A DNA stretch of 60,000 nt from Liolophura sinensis (Eukaryota; Mollusca; Polyplacophora; Chitonida; Chitonidae), in contig NC_088296.1 in NCBI RefSeq assembly GCF_032854445.1, positions 26,285,448-26,345,447 on the forward strand, given 5' to 3'. Of this stretch, positions 1 through 11,690 are shown piece after piece. The notes under the pieces are model-generated. The model saw nothing but the letters and a program-made list of their open reading frames with translations. It was not told where the DNA came from and searched no databases. A program made the position numbers and the translations under genes. Every line of letters begins with the position of its first letter. Positions within the stretch are counted from its first letter, which is position 1.

Positions 1-164
1 AAGACAAACATTTCAGCTGAGTGTCCCCCACAATCCTAACGGGAGTAGAATACATTAGTCACGTGAATTGCTATTTTAACGTAATGAATTCTACTATAAG
101 TGCACGAGGTATTTGTTGTGAATAGGAGAACATTATTGATTCTTTCTGAGTATTTACCTCAAAG

Positions 165-315
165 AGGTAAAGAGCTGTACATGGAAAGACTGGCAGCAAC
201 CTGCAGATGGTAGTGACTTTGCCTCGCTCTGCCCGATTTTCTCATAATACCGTAGTAGAAGTGAAATATTCTGGAGTAAAAACACTAATCAAAAACATCA
301 ATCGACAATAAATCG
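165..315 (+). repeat. SINE 3' fragment (degenerate)
   Basis: The segment contains GGCAGCAACCTGCAGATGGT, a CTCTGCCCGATTTTC block and AGAAGTGAAATATTCTGGAG in the same order as the 3' half of the better preserved SINE at 10467-10708. The tRNA-like head is absent. I infer an old 5'-truncated insertion. Confidence 0.55.
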
Positions 316-834
316 ATGCACTGTTTCTGATAACGTTTGCCGAAACAATACCAGACATTCAAATAGGTAATGCAATAAGCGGATTCTTTCCCATTTCAAA
401 AGCCATAACATATAAAAGCACAAATATAAACTACCTCAAGGTACTTTATAAGTTTAAAAAATCCTTTGTGCTCCAATACGCTTGTGTTCATTATTGACAT
501 GCGAGCACTTTTCGAAACATTCCTAAGCCAATCTTGTTTCACTTTCCACTTTCGATAGAGCTTTTCTGCTTGCACTCCATACTAAAGCATTTCTCTTACG
601 AAAATTGTCGCAGAGTTGCCTAAATATTATAAAGAGAATTCCATCACGCCAAAATATAAGAACAAACGCGAAAAGATTCCACCAAGTAGATTAGCAAGAA
701 CAATACACAGGTACAAGTACCAATAATTTGTCTCTCAAAAGAAACAGGTTGTTCTAATTTCCTGTGATAACAGTCTTATAAATACATACCCCTGTACAAC
801 GTGTCATCCCTCAGGCTGTAACGTACCCAGAGGA
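316..834. other. No recognisable feature
   Basis: AT-rich sequence without a convincing exon, repeat array or RNA gene. If the minus-strand Ig-receptor gene continues past the transmembrane exons, its cytoplasmic exons would be expected here or beyond the window edge, but I could not define one. Confidence 0.4.
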
Positions 835-1250
835 TAGTAGCTGACACCAGACACAGTCCTATCCCACAACAAGTCCATGTACAGGGCAAACAAGACTAAG
901 GGGTAAATCTGGAATTGAACAATGATACAGAGGATGGTAGCTGACACCAGACACAGTCCTTATCCATAATAAATGTATGTACAGAGCAACAAAACTGAGG
1001 GGTAAACCTGGAACTGAACAATGATACAGAGGATGGTAGCTGACACCAGACACAGTCCTATCCATAATAAATGTATGTACAGAGCAACAAAACTTGAGGA
1101 TAAACCTGGAACTGAACAATGATACAGAGGATGTAGCTGACACCAGACACAGTCCTATCCATAATAAATGTATGTACAGAGCAACAAAACTGAGGGGTAA
1201 ACCTGGAACTGAACAATGATACAGAGGACGGTAGCTGACACCAGGCACAG
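785..1250 (-). repeat. ~98-bp tandem repeat made of transmembrane-exon-like units
   Basis: About four copies with spacings of 100, 99, 97 and 98 bp (landmark ACACAGTCCT at 851, 951, 1050 and 1147). On the minus strand each unit reads as a splice acceptor (GTTCAGTTCCAG) followed by an open phase-1 segment containing LLWIGLCLVSATIL. That segment resembles the hydrophobic core of the TM exon at 20435-20542 (WMGLCLVGATTLF). The lowest-coordinate copy diverges, ends in a GTATGT donor at 789-784, and carries small insertions that break its frame. Most likely a TM exon that was amplified and is now degenerate. Confidence 0.55.
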
Positions 1251-1458
1251 TCCCTAGAAATTATTTCCAACCAGTAAGATAGATATCGACCTCGCGCGCC
1301 TTTCAAACCAATATGGCGCGATATCCTCTCGTGCTTTGAGGGGAAAAAAAGCTTAAAATGTGTAAAGCATTCTTCTGGTGATGTTTTATCTGAAAAGCTT
1401 AACCATTCCTACTGACTTCCTTTCTAGCTTCGTGGGAACATTTACCCTGAAACCTTAC

Positions 1459-1566
1459 CTAACTGCAGCTGTTTTCCGGAGAGAATTATCTGTACAAGAC
1501 CCGAGAGGAAGGCGACGGTGACGAGAATACCCAGTATCATAGACACGTTGTTGCCGATCAGGGGAC
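1459..1566 (-). CDS. Transmembrane exon of Ig-receptor-like gene
   Basis: A 108-bp open segment on the minus strand lies between an acceptor (TTCATGTTGCAG, ending at 1567) and a strong donor (GTAAGG, from 1458). It starts and ends in phase 1, which matches the end phase of the Ig exon at 1949-2308. The encoded peptide runs PLIGNNV, then a hydrophobic stretch SMILGILVTVAFLSGLV of transmembrane type, then a polar tail SGKQLQL. It is the nearest downstream exon for the Ig exon, so the pair would give an extracellular Ig domain anchored by one helix. I see no homologue name to give it. Confidence 0.7.
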
Positions 1567-1948
1567 CTGCAACATGAATAAAAAAGGTTTACAGACTTTC
1601 AGGAATTTTCAGCGGAAGAGATTTGGAAACCAGTGAATATATTAGCACCCTCTCCATTATCTACAACAGATAATCGATGTCGAGTCAAGTACTAAAATTA
1701 TTTTACCGCAGTGTGCAAATTAATTTAACCTGGATGTAAGATATTAAAACTAATAGCTTTGATTTGTCTTGAAATCAACATTTTCAAAGTTATCTTATTC
1801 CAAAATCATGGAGTTGGATTTTACGGTTTACTGTAATGTAATTTTGATCATGTGTTGGTTTTTATTGCTCTCAACTGAGCACCAAAGACTCTGAAATTAC
1901 TTAATATATGCCAACTAGTTTTACGTTATTTATGTAAATTTAACTTGC

Positions 1949-2308
1949 CGTTAATTTCTTTCTTCTGAGTGACGTTCAAGTATACACTGGCCGCTGCGAT
2001 TGGCGGAATGTCGACTGTGATCAGCGCCTCGCAGCTGTAGTTCCCGGCATCACTCAGATGAGGGGAGATAATCACCAGATTGGCTTGTCCTTGAAGATGT
2101 ACCCGGCCTGTGTAGTTTGAGTTGACCAGAACTTTACCAGCCGTGTTTACACTCAGCACTCTCTGGCCAATCCCTGGCTTCCCCTTATACCAGGTGATTT
2201 GGGGACTGTCTTGACAGGAGGTGTGTAGGATACAGGGTAAAGTCACAGTTATTTTTTCTTCACTTTTCACCGTCTGACTTGATGGGAGAATGCTAACACC
2301 CTGACAGC
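1949..2308 (-). CDS. Immunoglobulin V/I-set-like domain exon, copy 1
   Basis: A 120-codon open segment on the minus strand follows an acceptor TTTCTGTTTCAG (AG at 2310-2309) and enters and leaves in phase 1, as is usual for Ig exons. It contains the hallmarks of an Ig fold: first cysteine in TLPCILHTSC, the core tryptophan in ITWYKGKPG, and DAGNYSC for the second cysteine. Possible N-glycosylation sequons are NYT, NYS and NVT. By alignment with the third Ig exon (21746-22099), the donor falls on GCAAGT at 1948-1943, a GC-type donor, where the third copy has GTAAGT. No signal peptide exon was found. The likely product is a cell-surface Ig-superfamily protein expressed with a TM exon such as 1459-1566. 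Ligand and function are unknown. Confidence 0.75.
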
Positions 2309-3054
2309 CTGAAACAGAAATTCACACTTCTAGACGCCATTGGTCACTTCACAGCAAAACATGCCACTCCATAGAAGATTCAAGTCGATTAACCGATGAA
2401 TGACAAAATGTACTATTTAGGAAGTGCACTGAAGTCGATACAGCGTAATTTACACTTGCGTATTTTATGTAATTCTAAGACTGGACTTACCAGACTGTCA
2501 GACTGGTGCATCCGTGGACATTAGGTGGTCTGGTCGAATGGGAATTGCAAGGCTAGTGAACCTCATGTACGTGTTATATTTACGTAATCCTAGGGCTGGA
2601 CTTAGTAGACTATCAGACTTGCATAACCGTTAAAGTCCTTGAGATTATGTGAGACGTTGAATGAGTCCAAAATTACAAACGTGACCCAAAAACTGTCTAG
2701 TACTAAACACTTTGTGAAGCTGAATGCTCCACTCGAAAAACTAATGGGTTAAGTTTAATTCAGTATAGTGGAGGGGTTTTGTTGTTGTTGTTGTTGTTTT
2801 TTTGTTTTTTCTTTTTTGGTTTTTTGGTGTTTTCTGTCAGATGTCATCCTAGAATATACAACTACGACATAATATTATGTAATGTACATTACTATGTTAA
2901 CACCAACAAGAATACTCCGTTGGAATAGTTGGAACAGAACAAGTCTGCCATGTTAAACATGATATGCTATAGCAGTAATACAGTATATTTTGCAATAAGT
3001 CCAAAAATATAGAGTTGTGCCAACTGAATAGGTATTCATTTGGATGGTTAAAAC
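2309..3054. other. Intron-like sequence with T-rich stretch
   Basis: No gene recognised. 2309-2740 is shared with 10027-10460 in unit B. 2741-3054 is private to unit A and includes a GTT/T-rich tract at about 2775-2830. Confidence 0.5.
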
Positions 3055-3930
3055 AAGATAGACGAGGGAATTGCTAGAATGACTACCTTTACTTCATCAG
3101 TTTGAGGAGTTAAAATAAGATGAGCAAATTGCTAGAATGATTACGTTTACTTCATCAGTTTGAGGTGTTAAAATAAGATGAGCAAATTGCTAGAATGATT
3201 ACGTTTGCTTCATCCGTTTGGGGAGTTAAAATAAGATGAGCAAATTGCTAGAATGATTACGTTTGCTTCATCCGTTTGGGGAGTTAAAATAAGATGAGCA
3301 AATTGCTAGAATGATTACGTTTGCGTCATCAGTTTGGGGAATTAAAATAAGGTGAGCAAATTGCTAGAATGATTACCTTTGCTTCTTCAGTTTGAGGAGT
3401 TAAAATAAGATGAGCAAATTGCTAGAATGATTATCTTTGCTTCATCAGTTTGAGGTGTTAAAATAAGATGAGCAAATTGATAGAATGACTACGTTTACTT
3501 CATCAGTTTGAGGAGTTAAAATAAGATGAGCAAATTGCTAGAATGATTACGTTTGCTTCATCAGTTTGAGGTGTTAAAATAAGATGAGCAAATTGCTAGA
3601 GTGATTACGTTTGCTTCATCCGTTTGGGGAGTTAAAATAAGATGAGCAAATTGCTAGAATGATTACGTTTACTTCATCAGTTTGAGGAGTTAAAATAAGA
3701 TGAGCAAATTGCTAGAATGATTACGTTTGCTTCAACAGTTTGAGGTGTTAAAATATTATGAGCAAATTGCTAGAATGATTACGTTTGCTTCTTCAGTTTG
3801 GAGGGTTAAAATAAGATGAGCAAATTGCTAGAATGACTGCGTCTGCTTTATTAGTTTGGAGAGTTTAAACAAGGTAAGCAAATTGCCAGATTGACTACGT
3901 TTGCTCCTTCAGTTTGGAGAAAAGTAGACA
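3055..3930. repeat. 58-bp minisatellite, about 15 copies (unit A)
   Basis: The repeat unit is anchored on AGCAAATTGCTAGAATGATT with a 58-bp period (for example 3181 to 3239). Copies differ by scattered substitutions. The same array lies in unit B at 10688-11690 with about 17 copies. Confidence 0.9.
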
Positions 3931-6900
3931 AAAGTATATGTCCATGACATGCTAATAAAGACATGCAACTGTCAAATGAAAATTAACTCAGATACTGACC
4001 TTAACAGAAATTATTGAAGCTGAACAAATGAAAAGAGATGAGACTGTGAGACCGTGATATTTTACAAGTTATAAGGACACCTTATACCACTTAGCAGACC
4101 ATATACCACGTAGCAGACCTTACACCAAGTAGCAGACCTTACACCACGTAGCAGACCTTACACCACGTAGCAGACCTTACACCACGTAGCAGCAAGTTTA
4201 TGATCATGATGAGACAACGCCTCCTGAATCAACTCCATGAGTATTCCTAAGACAGAGAGAGGTGATCACCAGACTTCTTGGACGGATGAGTTATGTGAGA
4301 AATTCTTTAAAAATCTCAAAGAAAAAATATATCTTTATAACGAGTATTAATGAAGAAGGCGGTTGTGAGGCATCTAAGCGGTTTTGGTGACGCCTGCGCT
4401 TTTTTAGTCTTCTGATCAGAATAATGAGGTCAGAGATTTACAGTACTCTTGTATGTCGACATGGACTCGTTGCCACGTGACCACATACATCCTTTTATTA
4501 ACAGTAGCTGGCAGTGTCTATTCACTGACCGAGGACGTAAATATCCCACACAATCTTTGTCGTGGAGTGTTTTGACCAGTGTATATATGGCTGTACATTC
4601 ACGGTGGAAAATGGCCACAAGCCAATCAAGTTCAGAAAACAAGGCGATACATGACTCAATATTTCGGTTTTATGTCAATCATGTTAATCAAAATGCTCAT
4701 AAATAGAGATGCAAATATATTAAAGTTTCCATGCTATGCGTCCGATACCACATGTGTGCTGTTAGGGTTGTCACCCTAAGTATGGCATATATGACGAGAT
4801 TGAGGGGAAGCAACTCTTCATAGCTTGTCCCGCTGTTACGCTGTGGATTTGTGTGCCTTTCTCATCTACAGTTCACAGTTGTGCTTGCACAAAACCAAGC
4901 AGATAACACAACCGCTATAACTACATGGTCAAACGAATAGTCCTCGATTGAATTTAGGATGTAATATATGTTATCTCAATGTCTCAGAGTAATCGGATGA
5001 TTGGGTACAGTACTGTTTATTTTCTATTTATTGGCAAGAAATCAACGTCATACCACTTTGAAGATACATGTAGACATACAGATAAACTTCATCCAAAATG
5101 TGATTAGCGATGACACACAAAGCAGAGTTACCCGTGTAAGATTTATCTTACAACCAACGAACAATGATATCGGTGGGAAAAGGCTACTACATTTTTAATA
5201 TTTTAAACGCATTTAATACTATCAAATATCGACTCTAACATAATTAGAACTGTGTCACACTTCACTGTAAGATTCAGGAAACTCCGTGCTTCAGCTGTGT
5301 ATGAGTAACACAGAAACATCCTCCCCGGCTGGAAGTGAAATGTCAGCATGTCTATATGTACGTGAACCAAGTACAAAAACATGAACGCCAAGATGTTCAG
5401 CAGTTAACCTGTTTGTGTTTTACGCCGTGTGATTACACGGGGACGTTAAAAGAGTGTTCTTGAACATGATGTCTTTTAACAGATGTAGAGCCATAGTCAT
5501 CACCTCTAAATACTATTATTAACGTCAGTTTTTATTGACAATCTGATATTTTTATGTTTTCCTTTTTCATCATTTTTATTAATTATCCAGCCACATGTAT
5601 ATGCATAACTAGCTTAAATCATAGCTTCGACATAGATGCATTTTCTTTTATATGAATGCGCATGTATGACTGGACTGTACTTGACTTAAGTCATTAGTCA
5701 AAGATTGTAATCTTCTCACAACTAATTTTACTCTGAATTTAGCAAAAGTCTATATTTGTCTGTGTTTTTTGACAAATACAGCAACATAAACATCTGTAGT
5801 TTATCAAAATACTACAGATATGGTAATGATTTATTTATTTATTTGAAATATAGCCAATTTCTTAACCCCTGGTGGTAGGCCGTGTGTACGTTGCTAGTGT
5901 TCAACACTTACACAAACAGAACAAACCCCTTCATGTAGCTAGGTCAAACTAAGAAGAGGGTGGTTTTCAGCGGTTATTTATCACCATTTGCCAACAATCA
6001 CACTGCTCTCGCTGCTCTGGTTTCATTTTCTGTGCTGGACTTCTGTGTTTTTACGTTATATGCTTGTAGCTTAATATAGTGTTTATACAGAGCTTGTTAC
6101 GACAAGCAAAGCATGCACTGTAGTGTCTATGCACTACTCGATAGACCGAGTTGACAGTTACAAACGTGAAAACAGTCGCGTTAAATAATTAGGGCTTGTG
6201 TGCCAGTTACATATGCCACTGTGAGTATGCAAGTGTGTACACAGTCTTTTCAGAGACGATACAGGGTCATGAAATATACAACTATAGAGTGTGTACGTAA
6301 GCCTGTATATGGGCATGCGTATGGCTAACCATAAGACTAGGAGTATAACATGCATCTGTGCCATTTGATGCTAATAACTGGACGTTTAACTACTAGCTGT
6401 CTTCAGCTAAGTATGCACCTATGCCAACTAGAAATGTGAATGCTGTATTGTAGACAACTGAATGTTACCAAAGTTTCATTATAACCACTAACCGTTCATG
6501 ATGTGGAACCAAAAAACCGACAGTAGTACTGACTTCATCTTCTCAAGCCTTGATCTCTTCTCTGTTCATAACGAAACAAATTCAAATCTGGCGCTTGAAT
6601 TGACCTTTGACATTGTCTCCTAATGTTAAGCACTGACACAAATACTATTGGTCCTCAGAAATATATTCACCAGTGCGCATGCGCAGTTGATTCAAAAAGC
6701 CCCTGTCATGTTTCAACGGTTGGGTGATCCACATCATAGTGCTATTTTGATTACCATTGCCTTAATGTTTATCTGTGTGGTATAGCTGCTTGCACCCGAG
6801 AACCTGCTGTCGGACTGAGCATCTGTTTTCATTGGCGCGCTTGAATGTTATGGGCAGAGAGAATTCAGCTTCTTCTTACAACGTGTACACTGTACACTGT

Positions 6901-7364
6901 CTGTCACAGAACTGTATGTACACAACTAAGTGGCATCCTTTATGGTACTGAATGGCCAATTGTTAAATGTAATTCTAGCATTTTGCATATTAATGTGTAA
7001 GTCATTTCCAATATGACATCCTATCAATAAAGTTAAGACTCAACCTCTGCCTGGTGTGACCATGTCGCGTGACCATATTTCACATGTGTGACCAGGTGCC
7101 AATTCGCACAGACATTACAGATCGGGCCTATCCGTATTTTATGCCCATTCCATCTGGTCAGAGTGATTTACACGAACCCAGCATGTTGATTAGCCCTCTA
7201 CTTCCAGGATTAATTCTTTCTCCACTCGATGTGAGATCTTCCACTCCCAGAAACTCTTCCAAGCCCTCTGCAGTGAGGGGGTGGCAGAGAAAAAAGGTTC
7301 CATATACATATCGGGTAGACATGTGTTGTATATTCAGTCCCGGTGTCTTTCACCATGTATGGCA
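3931..7364. other. Duplicated non-coding stretch, unit A
   Basis: It contains a short 19-bp repeat at 4078-4195 (GACCTTACACCACGTAGCA, about five copies). The rest is shared with 11691-15144. Short ORFs occur on both strands, but none shows a domain, a splice-bounded exon or convincing conservation, so I call no gene. Confidence 0.5.
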
Positions 7365-7965
7365 CATTTCAGTGGTGGTTAAGTCAGTTTGACTTGGGGT
7401 AGCGGTGACTTCCTTAATTCAGTTTAATTTGAGGTAGCGATGACTGGTAAAGTCAGTTTGACTTGAGGTAGCGATGACTGGTTAAGTCAGTTTGACTTGA
7501 GGTAGCGATGAATGGTTAAGTCAGTTTGACTTGAGGTAGCGATGACTGGTTAAGTCAGTTTGACTTGAGGTAACGATGACTGGTTAAGTCATTTTGACTT
7601 GAGGTAGCGATGAATAATTGTCAGTTTGACTTAAGGTAGCGATGACTGGTTAAGTCAGTTTGACTTGAGGTAGCGATAACTGGTTAAGTCAGTTTGACTT
7701 GAGGTAGCGATGACTGGTTCAGTCGGTTTGACTTGAATTAGCGATGACTGGTTAAGTCAGTTTGACTTGAGGTAGCGATGACTGGTTGTGTGTTTGATTT
7801 GAGGTAGCGATTACGGGTTAATTCGGTTTGACTTGAGGTAGCGATGACCGGTTAAGTCAGTTTGACTTGAGGTAGCGATGACTGGTTGTCAGTTTGACCT
7901 GAGGTAGTGATGACTGGTTAAGTCAGTTTGACTTGAGGTAGCGATGACTGGTTAAGTCAGCCATA
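7365..7965. repeat. 34-bp minisatellite, about 17 copies (unit A)
   Basis: The unit contains AGTCAGTTTGACTTGAGGTA plus GCGATGACTGGTT, with a 34-bp period and several shortened units. The unit B counterpart at 15145-16020 is longer (about 25 copies), which accounts for part of the offset drift between the two duplicates. Confidence 0.9.
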
Positions 7966-9060
7966 CGAATCGCATGTTCACGTACCTTGTAAAGTTAACC
8001 ATTGAAACCAAATGCCGTCGCCGTAAATTTCCGTAATCCTCCGTAAATCTCCGTAAATCCCCACTTACACTCGCCATTTTTGGCCCAGTAGCCCACCTTG
8101 CTAGCGTTGTCCCCAGTGTGCAAAAGACGACGGGCCTATGGCTCTCCGTGACCTGGGGTACGTAATCACTGAAAACTCCAGGCACTCGAGTCGTACAGGG
8201 TAGGGCAGGAAGTCTCCCCATAAGAGCTCACAAATAAACACAGATTACAGTTACCGTAACTTAGCCCGGTTAACCCTTCCTCTGTGTACGGCAGAGTATA
8301 GAGCACCCAGAAGTCTGAGTTCCATTCACAACAGCAAGCCAACCTACATTTGAGGTGAATCACAGATGATAACACAAGTTAACACTTCACCCCTCACCCT
8401 ATGTCGGGTTTGTAAGTTTTAGAACACATTCATCAATGCATTTTACATCTATGGTGTCTAAATTCCCCAAATGTATGCTTGCTATTCTGCTTAACGTGAC
8501 ACACGGCTTATGCTGACTCAATGAAATGGATTATTCACCTCTGGTTGGGTCTAAAGCTCTCCAAATCCTGTCGTTTACCAGTGGATGGTAACTGTTTTGA
8601 AATGTTTTTATGAACACAACACAACCACAAGTCTCTATTTTTATCTCTTTGCTTCACGTAACGCCCCGCTTAATCTGGCCCACAAAGAAGCTGAATGGAT
8701 CTCTAAATACCATCGTCACCATCAATATCCGATGTCTCATTGGCTCGTAAAAACTAAATGCTGATCGATGAGTAAGAAGAGTGTAAGGATGACAGACATA
8801 ATTCATTATGACGTCTAGTAATCATCACAACTGCCAATAGCTCACAGCATCAATACCTGTTGCTAATGGACACCTGTAAGCCATTTACGGACATTACTGG
8901 TTATTCTTTAATCTTTGTACCTTTATCATAAGATGCCCAGTTTCAACTGCAACTCGTAATATTACAGGAGCTCACTGTCAGTCTGGTTATCATTGCCATA
9001 TAAACCTGTGACATGTTATAGACAAGCTCTCCCACGTGTCAGGTACACATACCTCACATT
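7966..9060. other. Duplicated non-coding stretch, unit A (second part)
   Basis: Shared with 16021-17000 apart from the indel at 8708-8860. Overlapping minus-strand ORFs at 7952-8375 are present in both units, but one copy gains a stop by a single substitution and no domain is visible. Not called as genes. Confidence 0.4.
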
Positions 9061-9621
9061 TAAAGATACAAAGAGTAGGGCAGATAAATGGGTCAAAGGT
9101 CATATAGATCACCACATTTAGGACTGGATGGGAATAACACATATACAGTACTCATGTCAACACGTGAACATTTAAGTCTGGATGGGGAATCACAAATATA
9201 CAGTACTCATGTCAACACGTGAACATTTAAGTCTGGATGGGAAATCACACATATACAGTACTCATGTCAACACGTGAACACTTAAATCTGGATGGGAAAT
9301 CACACATATACAGTACTCATGTCAACACGTGAACATTTAAGTCTGGATGGGAAATCACACATATACAGTACTCATGTCAACACGTGAACATTTAAGTCTG
9401 GATGAAGAATCACATATATACAGTACTCATGTCAACACGTGAACATTTAAATCTGGATGGGAAATCACACATATACAGTACTCATGTCAACACGTGAACA
9501 TTTAAGTCTGGATGGAGAATCACATATATACACTACTCCTGTCAACACGTGAACATTTAAGTCTGGGTGGAAAATCACATATATACAGTACTCATGTCAA
9601 CACGTGAACATTTAAGTCTTT
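9061..9621. repeat. 55-bp minisatellite, about 9-10 copies (unit A end)
   Basis: The unit contains CAGTACTCATGTCAACACGT and GAACATTTAAGTCTGGATGG with a 55-bp period. It runs directly into the second Ig-exon unit. The homologous array of unit B is at 17035-17640. Confidence 0.9.
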
Positions 9622-9666
9622 ATATATGCCAACTAGTTTTACGTTATTTATGTAAATTTAACTTGC

Positions 9667-10026
9667 CGTTAATTTCTTTCTTCTGAGTGACGTTCAAGTA
9701 TACACTGGCCGCTGCGATTGGCGGAATGTCGACTGTGATCAGCGCCTCGCAGCTGTAGTTCCCGGCATCACTCAGATGAGGGGAGATAATCACCAGATTG
9801 GCTTGTCCTTGAAGATGTACCCGGCCTGTGTAGTTTGAGTTGACCAGAACTTTACCAGCCGTGTTTACACTCAGCACTCTCTGGCCAATCCCTGGCTTCC
9901 CCTTATACCAGGTGATTTGGGGACTGTCTGGACAGGAGGTGTGTAGGATACAGGGTAAAGTCACAGTTATTTTTTCTTCAATTTTCACCGTCTGACTTGA
10001 TGGAAGAATGCTAACACCCTGACAGC
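9667..10026 (-). CDS. Immunoglobulin V/I-set-like domain exon, copy 2
   Basis: Minus-strand 360-bp phase-1/phase-1 exon, nearly identical to 1949-2308. I see two amino-acid differences in the core (Ile for Ser after the initial Lys of the KxEEK motif, and Pro for Gln in TSCPDSP). The cysteine pair (TLPC, NYSC) and the tryptophan (ITWYKG) are intact. Its acceptor (TTTCAG, AG at 10028-10027) and its GC-type donor (9666-9665) are conserved with copy 1. Transcribed from high to low coordinates, it would precede copy 1. It could add a second Ig domain or act as an alternative exon sharing the TM exon at 1459-1566. I cannot distinguish these. Confidence 0.75.
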
Positions 10027-10466
10027 CTGAAACAGAAATTCACACTTCTAGACGCCATTGGTCACTTCACAGCAAAACATGCCACTCCATAGAAGATTCA
10101 AGTCGATTAACCGATGAATGGCAAAATGTACTATTTAGGAAGTGCACTGAAGTCGATACAGCGTAATTTACACTTGCGTATTTTATGTAATTCTAAGACT
10201 GGACGTACCAGACCCTCAGATTGGTGCATCACTGAAGATAGCGTGGTCTGGTCGAATGGGAATTGCAAGGCTAGTGAACCTCATGTACGTGTTATATTTA
10301 CGTAATCCTAGGGCTGGACTTAGTAGACTATCAGACTTGCATAACCCTTGAAGTCCTTGAGATTATGTGAGACGCTGAATGAGTCCAAAATGACAGACGT
10401 GACCCAAAAACTGTTTAGTACAAAACACTTTGTGAAGCTGAATGCTCAGCTCTAAAAACTAATGGG

Positions 10467-10708
10467 GGCCTCTGTGGCTCAGTCGGTTAGCGCGCTAGCG
10501 CAGCGTAATGACCCAGGAGCCTCTCACCAATGCGGTCTCTGTGAGCTCAAGTCCAGCTCATGCTGGCTTCCTCTCTGGCCGTAAGTGGGAAGGTCTGACG
10601 GCAACCTGCGGATGGTCGTGGGTTTCCCCCGGGCTGTGCCCGGTTTCCACCCACCATAATGCTGGCCGCCGTCGTATAAGTGAAATATTCTTGAGTACGG
10701 CGTAAATG
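10467..10708 (+). mobile_element. tRNA-derived SINE
   Basis: It has a 5' tRNA-like head with an A-box-like TGGCTCAGTCGGTTAGCG and a degenerate B-box region (GAGCTCAAGTCC). A body follows with GGTTTCCCCCGGGCTGTGCC and CATAATGCTGGCCGCCGTCG, and the tail AAGTGAAATATTCTTGAGTA ends next to GCGTAAA. Related tails occur at 165-315, 21025-21170 (inverted), 55355-55572 and 58120-58337. It is present in unit B but not in unit A, so it inserted after the segmental duplication or was lost from the other copy. No clear target-site duplication was seen. Confidence 0.8.
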
Positions 10709-11690
10709 AGCAAATTGCTAGAATGATTACGTTTGCTTCATCAGTTTGAGGAGTTAAAATAAGATGAGCAAATTGCTAGAATGATTACGTTTGCTTCATC
10801 AGTTTGAGGTGTTAAAATAAGATTAGCAAATTGTTAGAATGACTACGTTTACTTCATCAGTTTGAGGAGTTAAAATAAGATGAGCAAATTGCTAGAATGA
10901 TTACCTTTGCTTCATCAGTTTGAGGTGTTAAAATAAGATGAGGAAACTGCTAGAATGATTACGTTTGCTTCATCAGTTTAAGGTGTTAAAATATGATTAG
11001 GCAAATTGCTAGAATGATTACGTTTGCTTCATCAGTTTCAGGTGTTAAAATAAGATGAGCAAATTGCTAGAATGATTACGTTTGCTTCATCCGTTTGGGG
11101 AGTTAAAATAAGATGAGCAAATTGCTAGAATGATTACCTTTGCTTCTTCAGTTTGGAGAGTTAAAATAAGGTAAGCAAATTGTTAGAATGATTACGTTTG
11201 CTTCATCAGTTTGGGGAGTTAAAATAAGATGAGCAAATTGCTAGAATGATTACGTTTGCTTCATCAGTTTGGAGAGTTAAAATAAAATGAGCAAATTGCT
11301 AGAATGATTACGTTTGCTTCATCCGTTTGGGGAGTTAAAATAAGATGAGCAAATTGCTAGAATGATTACGTTTACTTCATCAGTTTGGGGAATTAAAATA
11401 AGGTGAGCAAATTGCTAGAATGATTACGTTTGCTTCTTCAGTTTGGAGAGTTAAAATAAGGTAAGCAAATTGCTAGAATGATTACGTTTACTTCATCACT
11501 TTGGAGGATTAAAATAAGGTGAGCATATTGCCAGATTGACTACGTTTGCTTCTTCAGTTTGGAGGATTAAAATAAGATGAGCAAATTGCTAGAATGACTA
11601 CGTCTGCTTTATTAGTTTGGGGAGTTAAAACAAAGTAAGCAAACTGCCAGATTGACTACGTTTGATCCTTCAGTTTGGAGAAAAGTAGAC
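10688..11690. repeat. 58-bp minisatellite, about 17 copies (unit B)
   Basis: Same unit as 3055-3930 (AGCAAATTGCTAGAATGATT). It starts directly at the 3' end of the SINE. Confidence 0.9.

Larger units (their letters stand above)
1905..9621. repeat. Segmental tandem duplication, unit A (~7.7 kb)
   Basis: The unit begins at ATATGCCAACTAGTTTTACG (about 1906) and the same sequence recurs at about 9624, where unit B starts. Landmarks repeat in order with offsets that grow from 7718 to 7757 to 7771 to about 8070 because internal minisatellites differ in copy number. It carries one Ig exon plus what would be its upstream intron. Unit A alone has about 150 bp at 8708-8860 that unit B lacks. Unit B alone has a SINE (10467-10708) in place of 2741-3055. 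Confidence 0.9.

Noticed and set aside
6158-6364. Signal-peptide-like start (MHVILLVLWLAI) on the minus strand that might be the first exon of the Ig gene
   Set aside because: No acceptable phase-1 donor follows, and the two duplicated copies differ at the start without sign of selection.
8166-8375. Minus-strand ORF conserved in both duplication units (also 16229-16453)
   Set aside because: Conservation is explained by the recent duplication. One copy differs by a stop-creating substitution upstream, and there is no domain or splice context.
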